Position numbers and translations under genes: made by a program
Shown: piece after piece, positions 6,250-8,522 of the stretch
Numbering within the stretch: position 1 is the stretch's first letter
Layout of the letters: every line of letters begins with the position of its first letter
Assembly: GCA_005792225.1 (NCBI GenBank)
Contig: SXSP01000208.1
Span: 1-8,522 of the forward strand
Source: Bdellovibrionales bacterium
GTDB lineage: Bacteria; Bdellovibrionota; Bdellovibrionia; Bdellovibrionales; JAMPXM01
DNA length: 8,522 nucleotides
Direction: 5' to 3'
Notes under the pieces: generated by a model
The model's input: only the letters and a program-made list of their open reading frames with translations
The model's database searches: none
What the model was told of the DNA's origin: nothing

Positions 6250-6861
6250 TCACTCGTTTGTTGCGTGCAGATTTCCTTGAGGTTCCTTGGCGCCGGCCGG
6301 TTTGGTTCCGTGAATCGAGCGGATATAAGCGGTCACATTCTTCAGCTCGTCGGGAGTGAGGACGGGGCCCCAAGGCGGCATGCCTTTTTCAACCACACCA
6401 TCCCGAACGATCGCCGCGACCTCCGAAGGTTTACCCGTTCCGTGAAGCCAGTGATCATCGGTGAGGTTCGGTCCGATGATGCCTTGACCCTTGTCCCCGT
6501 GGCAGGCCGCGCACTTACCGGCAAAGACATCTTTTCCGTTCGCGACTTTCTCGGGCTGAGCCGCAAGCGCAATGAGTGCTTCATCGGAGAGTCCATCTCC
6601 TCCTGGTTGCGGTGCGGGTTTGCGCGCTTCGATTTCCGCGAGACTCGTTGCGAGTTCCTCGCGGAGTGAAGGACCGATTCCCGTCATGTAATAGGAGACG
6701 TAGCCGGCGGCAAAGACGATGGTGAGATAAAAGAGCGAGACCCACCAACGTGGAAGCGGATGATCAAGCTCTTGAATCCCGTCGTAATTGTGATCGAGTA
6801 GGAGGGATTCCTCGCCCTTCAACGCCTGGCTCTTGTCTTCGTTTTCGTACTGGTGGCTCAC
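6250..6861 (-). CDS. ccoP: CcoP-like cbb3 oxidase subunit III, single heme c
   Basis: The 203-residue membrane-anchored cytochrome c passes electrons to the cbb3 oxidase core. The cytoplasmic N-terminus has YDGIQELDHPLPRWW (26-40), the CcoP_N signature, followed by one membrane helix (about 40-61). After a Pro/Gly-rich linker (81-90) comes one cytochrome c domain. Its heme site is CAACH (117-121), with NLTDDHWLHG (132-141) and the axial Met161 in KGMPPWG. Classical CcoP has about 290-310 residues and two CxxCH sites; this one lacks a whole heme domain, with no sign of frameshift because ccoG begins 4 nt after its stop. The GTG start overlaps the ccoQ stop as GTGA and has GGAG 7 nt upstream. 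Identity rests on the N-terminal signature and context. Whether a separate cytochrome supplies the missing heme is unknown. Confidence 0.93.
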   Translation of the reverse strand: MSHQYENEDKSQALKGEESLLLDHNYDGIQELDHPLPRWWVSLFYLTIVFAAGYVSYYMTGIGPSLREELATSLAEIEARKPAPQPGGDGLSDEALIALAAQPEKVANGKDVFAGKCAACHGDKGQGIIGPNLTDDHWLHGTGKPSEVAAIVRDGVVEKGMPPWGPVLTPDELKNVTAYIRSIHGTKPAGAKEPQGNLHATNE

Positions 6862-7028
6862 TGTTTATCTCCGTCTTCGAGGGGAAGTTGGGAAGCTGAC
6901 AAGAAAATCTGTTTGCGCGTCTTCAGTCCGGTGAAGAGGATCATTCCGCTAAAGAACACGAAGAAGATGATGAGAGAGAGCGTGGGCAACCAGGTCCACG
7001 GAAACTGAGTCAAAATGAGTTGCTTCAT
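6858..7028 (-). CDS. ccoQ: CcoQ-like small cbb3 oxidase subunit
   Basis: I translated this 56-residue reading frame by hand between ccoNO and ccoP. It begins [17 protein letters not shown] and has one hydrophobic helix at about residues 14-34. It then has a basic stretch (GLKTRKQ, 34-40) and ends with [11 protein letters not shown]. One helix followed by positive charges and a C-terminal LPLxD-type motif is the normal layout of CcoQ, which stabilises the cbb3 complex. Its ATG overlaps the ccoNO stop as ATGA, and its TGA overlaps the GTG of ccoP. That exact fit into the gap, with the canonical N-O-Q-P order, is strong support. The RBS-like GGTGG just upstream is weak, in line with coupling. 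Such short genes are easily missed by automatic calling. Confidence 0.88.
   Translation of the reverse strand: MKQLILTQFPWTWLPTLSLIIFFVFFSGMILFTGLKTRKQIFLSASQLPLEDGDKQ
6869..6872 (-). promoter_or_regulatory. RBS fixing the GTG start of ccoP
   Basis: GGAG on the minus strand lies within the end of ccoQ, 7 nt before the GTG at 6861-6859. Together with the GTGA overlap it supports the non-ATG start and coupled translation. Confidence 0.6.
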
Positions 7029-8522
7029 TGTCCACCAACCTTGATGTCTTTTTTAAACAGAGCGGGATTTTTACCGAGTCGTTGCAGGTAAGAAATGAGG
7101 GCTATGATCTCTTTTGACTCGAGATCTTTAATGCCGGTGTCGGCACCGACGCCTTGCGCGAGTTGCCGAGCCTGATCGCGAGCGTTCTGAGACGCGTTCT
7201 GAACTTGCTCGTTTGAATAAGGAACTCCGAGCGATTTCATGACTTCAAACTTTCTCTCTAGCGACGCGAAGTCGATCTTGTCCTTAAACAGCCACGGGTA
7301 AGCCGGCATGATGGAGTTCGGCGTGACGGCGCGTGGATCGAGCATATGGCGGAAGTGCCACATGTCGGGATATTTCCCGCCAACTCGGGCGAGATCGGGA
7401 CCCGTGCGTTTTGATCCCCACTGGAAGGGGCGGTCGTACATCGACTCCTCAGGGAGCGATGCTGGCCCGTAGCGGAGAACTTCCGAAGGCATCGTGCGGA
7501 TCATTTGCGAGTGGCAAGTGTAGCAACCCTCGCGAACATAGATGTCGCGGCCCGCGAGCTCAAGGGCGGTGTAGGGATCGACCTTGTTGTTGGCTTCGGC
7601 GTAAGTATGAACGATCAAAGTCGGAAGAATCTGAATCACGGATCCCACGAGAATCGCGACGATCGAGAGGACGGTGAAGGTCGGAACCAATCCTTCAAGT
7701 CGGCGGTGCCAAGTGCCCTCGTCCACGACGGGTGCGGGCTGCAGACGAGGGGCGCTGAAGACATCGGCCTTCTGAGATTTCGGCGCGAGTTGATAAGTCT
7801 TGTAGAGGTTATAACACATGACGAGGAAGCCCGCGAGGAACAGCGTTCCGCCAAACGCGCGCACCCAGTAGAGAGGCACGATCCGCATGACCGTTTCGAC
7901 GAAGTCGGGGTAAACAAGGCGACCCGATTCATCGATCGCGTTTAGCATGAGCCCTTGGGTTACTCCCGACGTCCACATCGAGATGATGTAGAGGAGAATT
8001 CCAATTGTTCCGGTCCAGAAATGGATATTCGCGAGTTTCTTCGAGTAGAGCTCAGTCTTGAAGATCTTCGGAACGAGGAAGTAGAGCATTCCGAAAGTGA
8101 GGAAGCCGTTCCAACCGAGAGCTCCGCCGTGAACGTGCGCGATGATCCAGTCTGTGTAGTGTCCAAGGCTCGAAACCGCTTTGATCGAGAGAAGCGGGCC
8201 TTCGAACGTCGCCATTCCGTAAAACGTGAGTGCGGCCGCCATGAATTTCAGAACGGGTTCGGTCCGAACTTTGTCCCAAGTTCCCCGTAACGTGAGAAGA
8301 CCGTTGATCATCCCGCCCCAGCTCGGCGCAAGCAGCATTACCGAAAAGACCATTCCGAGAGTCTGCGCCCATTCGGGCAAAGCCGTGTGCAAGAGATGAT
8401 GGGGGCCCGCCCAGATATAAATAAAAACAAGCGACCAGAAGTGGATGATCGACAGACGATAACTGTAGATCGGGCGGCCCGCGGCTTTCGGAATAAAATA
8501 GTACATGAGACCCAAAAACGGA
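7025..8522 (-). CDS. ccoNO: Fused CcoN-CcoO, cbb3 oxidase subunits I and II (5' end off window)
   Basis: The reading frame enters from the right edge; 498 residues are visible, counted from Pro at 8521-8519. Residues 1 to about 246 are the C-terminal part of the catalytic subunit Cco[11 protein letters not shown] holds Tyr35, the tyrosine normally cross-linked to a copper ligand, and the CuB ligands His41 and His42. AHVHGG holds His129 and His131, ligands of hemes b3 and b. The remaining CuB ligand and first heme b ligand lie off the window. After a linker (about 247-272) the frame continues without a stop into CcoO. There a membrane helix (near 280-305) precedes the heme c site CYTCH (333-337), then [17 protein letters not shown] (366-382) and the axial Met405 in [10 protein letters not shown]. 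The first TTG inside the window (8513-8515) is internal, because CcoN homology runs through it. The enzyme reduces oxygen to water with high affinity in the inner membrane. Confidence 0.96.
   Translation of the reverse strand, partial: PFLGLMYYFIPKAAGRPIYSYRLSIIHFWSLVFIYIWAGPHHLLHTALPEWAQTLGMVFSVMLLAPSWGGMINGLLTLRGTWDKVRTEPVLKFMAAALTFYGMATFEGPLLSIKAVSSLGHYTDWIIAHVHGGALGWNGFLTFGMLYFLVPKIFKTELYSKKLANIHFWTGTIGILLYIISMWTSGVTQGLMLNAIDESGRLVYPDFVETVMRIVPLYWVRAFGGTLFLAGFLVMCYNLYKTYQLAPKSQKADVFSAPRLQPAPVVDEGTWHRRLEGLVPTFTVLSIVAILVGSVIQILPTLIVHTYAEANNKVDPYTALELAGRDIYVREGCYTCHSQMIRTMPSEVLRYGPASLPEESMYDRPFQWGSKRTGPDLARVGGKYPDMWHFRHMLDPRAVTPNSIMPAYPWLFKDKIDFASLERKFEVMKSLGVPYSNEQVQNASQNARDQARQLAQGVGADTGIKDLESKEIIALISYLQRLGKNPALFKKDIKVGGQ

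Noticed and set aside
5893..6669. 258-codon plus-strand open frame
   Set aside because: It lies antisense to ccoG and ccoP, whose products are certain. The translation is low-complexity, rich in Arg and Ser, with no recognisable domain.
8513..8515. TTG as the start of the oxidase gene
   Set aside because: The frame stays open to the window edge and the residues before it (Pro-Phe) continue CcoN-like sequence. The visible part lacks the N-terminal half of CcoN.

Overview
The window is a dense bacterial segment with ten coding regions: nine complete and one cut by the right edge. It is dominated by minus-strand genes. The organism looks Gram-negative and proteobacteria-like. It has strong AGGAG-type ribosome binding sites, very tight gene packing, TTG and GTG starts coupled to upstream stops, and a cbb3 oxidase cluster with a fused ccoN-ccoO gene. 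Fused ccoNO is familiar from Bacteroidetes and some Bdellovibrio-like lineages. The canonical Shine-Dalgarno sites argue against Bacteroidetes, so a Bdellovibrionota or deltaproteobacterial-type host is my best guess. It is inference only.

Right part (8522 down to 3074, minus strand): an apparent operon running ccoNO (5' end off the window) - ccoQ - ccoP - ccoG - TauE/SafE-like membrane protein - D-lactate dehydrogenase. The first junctions are ATGA and GTGA stop/start overlaps, then a 4-nt gap, a 20-nt overlap, and a 24-nt gap holding a strong RBS. The genes encode the catalytic and electron-input subunits of a high-affinity cbb3 oxidase, its Fe-S assembly factor CcoG, a probable metal or thiol-handling membrane protein, and a fermentative dehydrogenase. 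Together they suggest adaptation to low oxygen. ccoQ (56 residues) is easily overlooked. CcoP carries only one heme c motif where the classical subunit has two.

Middle (2261-3087): a 227-nt divergent intergenic region with a near-perfect 26-bp dyad and a plausible -10 element. It is followed on the plus strand by a P-loop NTPase of the AAA_28/NadR-kinase-like type. That gene overlaps the D-lactate dehydrogenase tail to tail by 14 nt.

Left part (2260 down to 63, minus strand): a two-gene unit. A tandem-domain universal stress protein is translationally coupled (TTGA overlap) to an acetyl-CoA hydrolase/CoA-transferase family enzyme. A strong RBS-like sequence just after the last stop may belong to a further gene leaving the window.

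The general picture is oxygen-limited energy metabolism (cbb3 respiration, lactate formation, acyl-CoA/acetate exchange, stress protein). I see no mobile element, CRISPR array, tRNA or rRNA.
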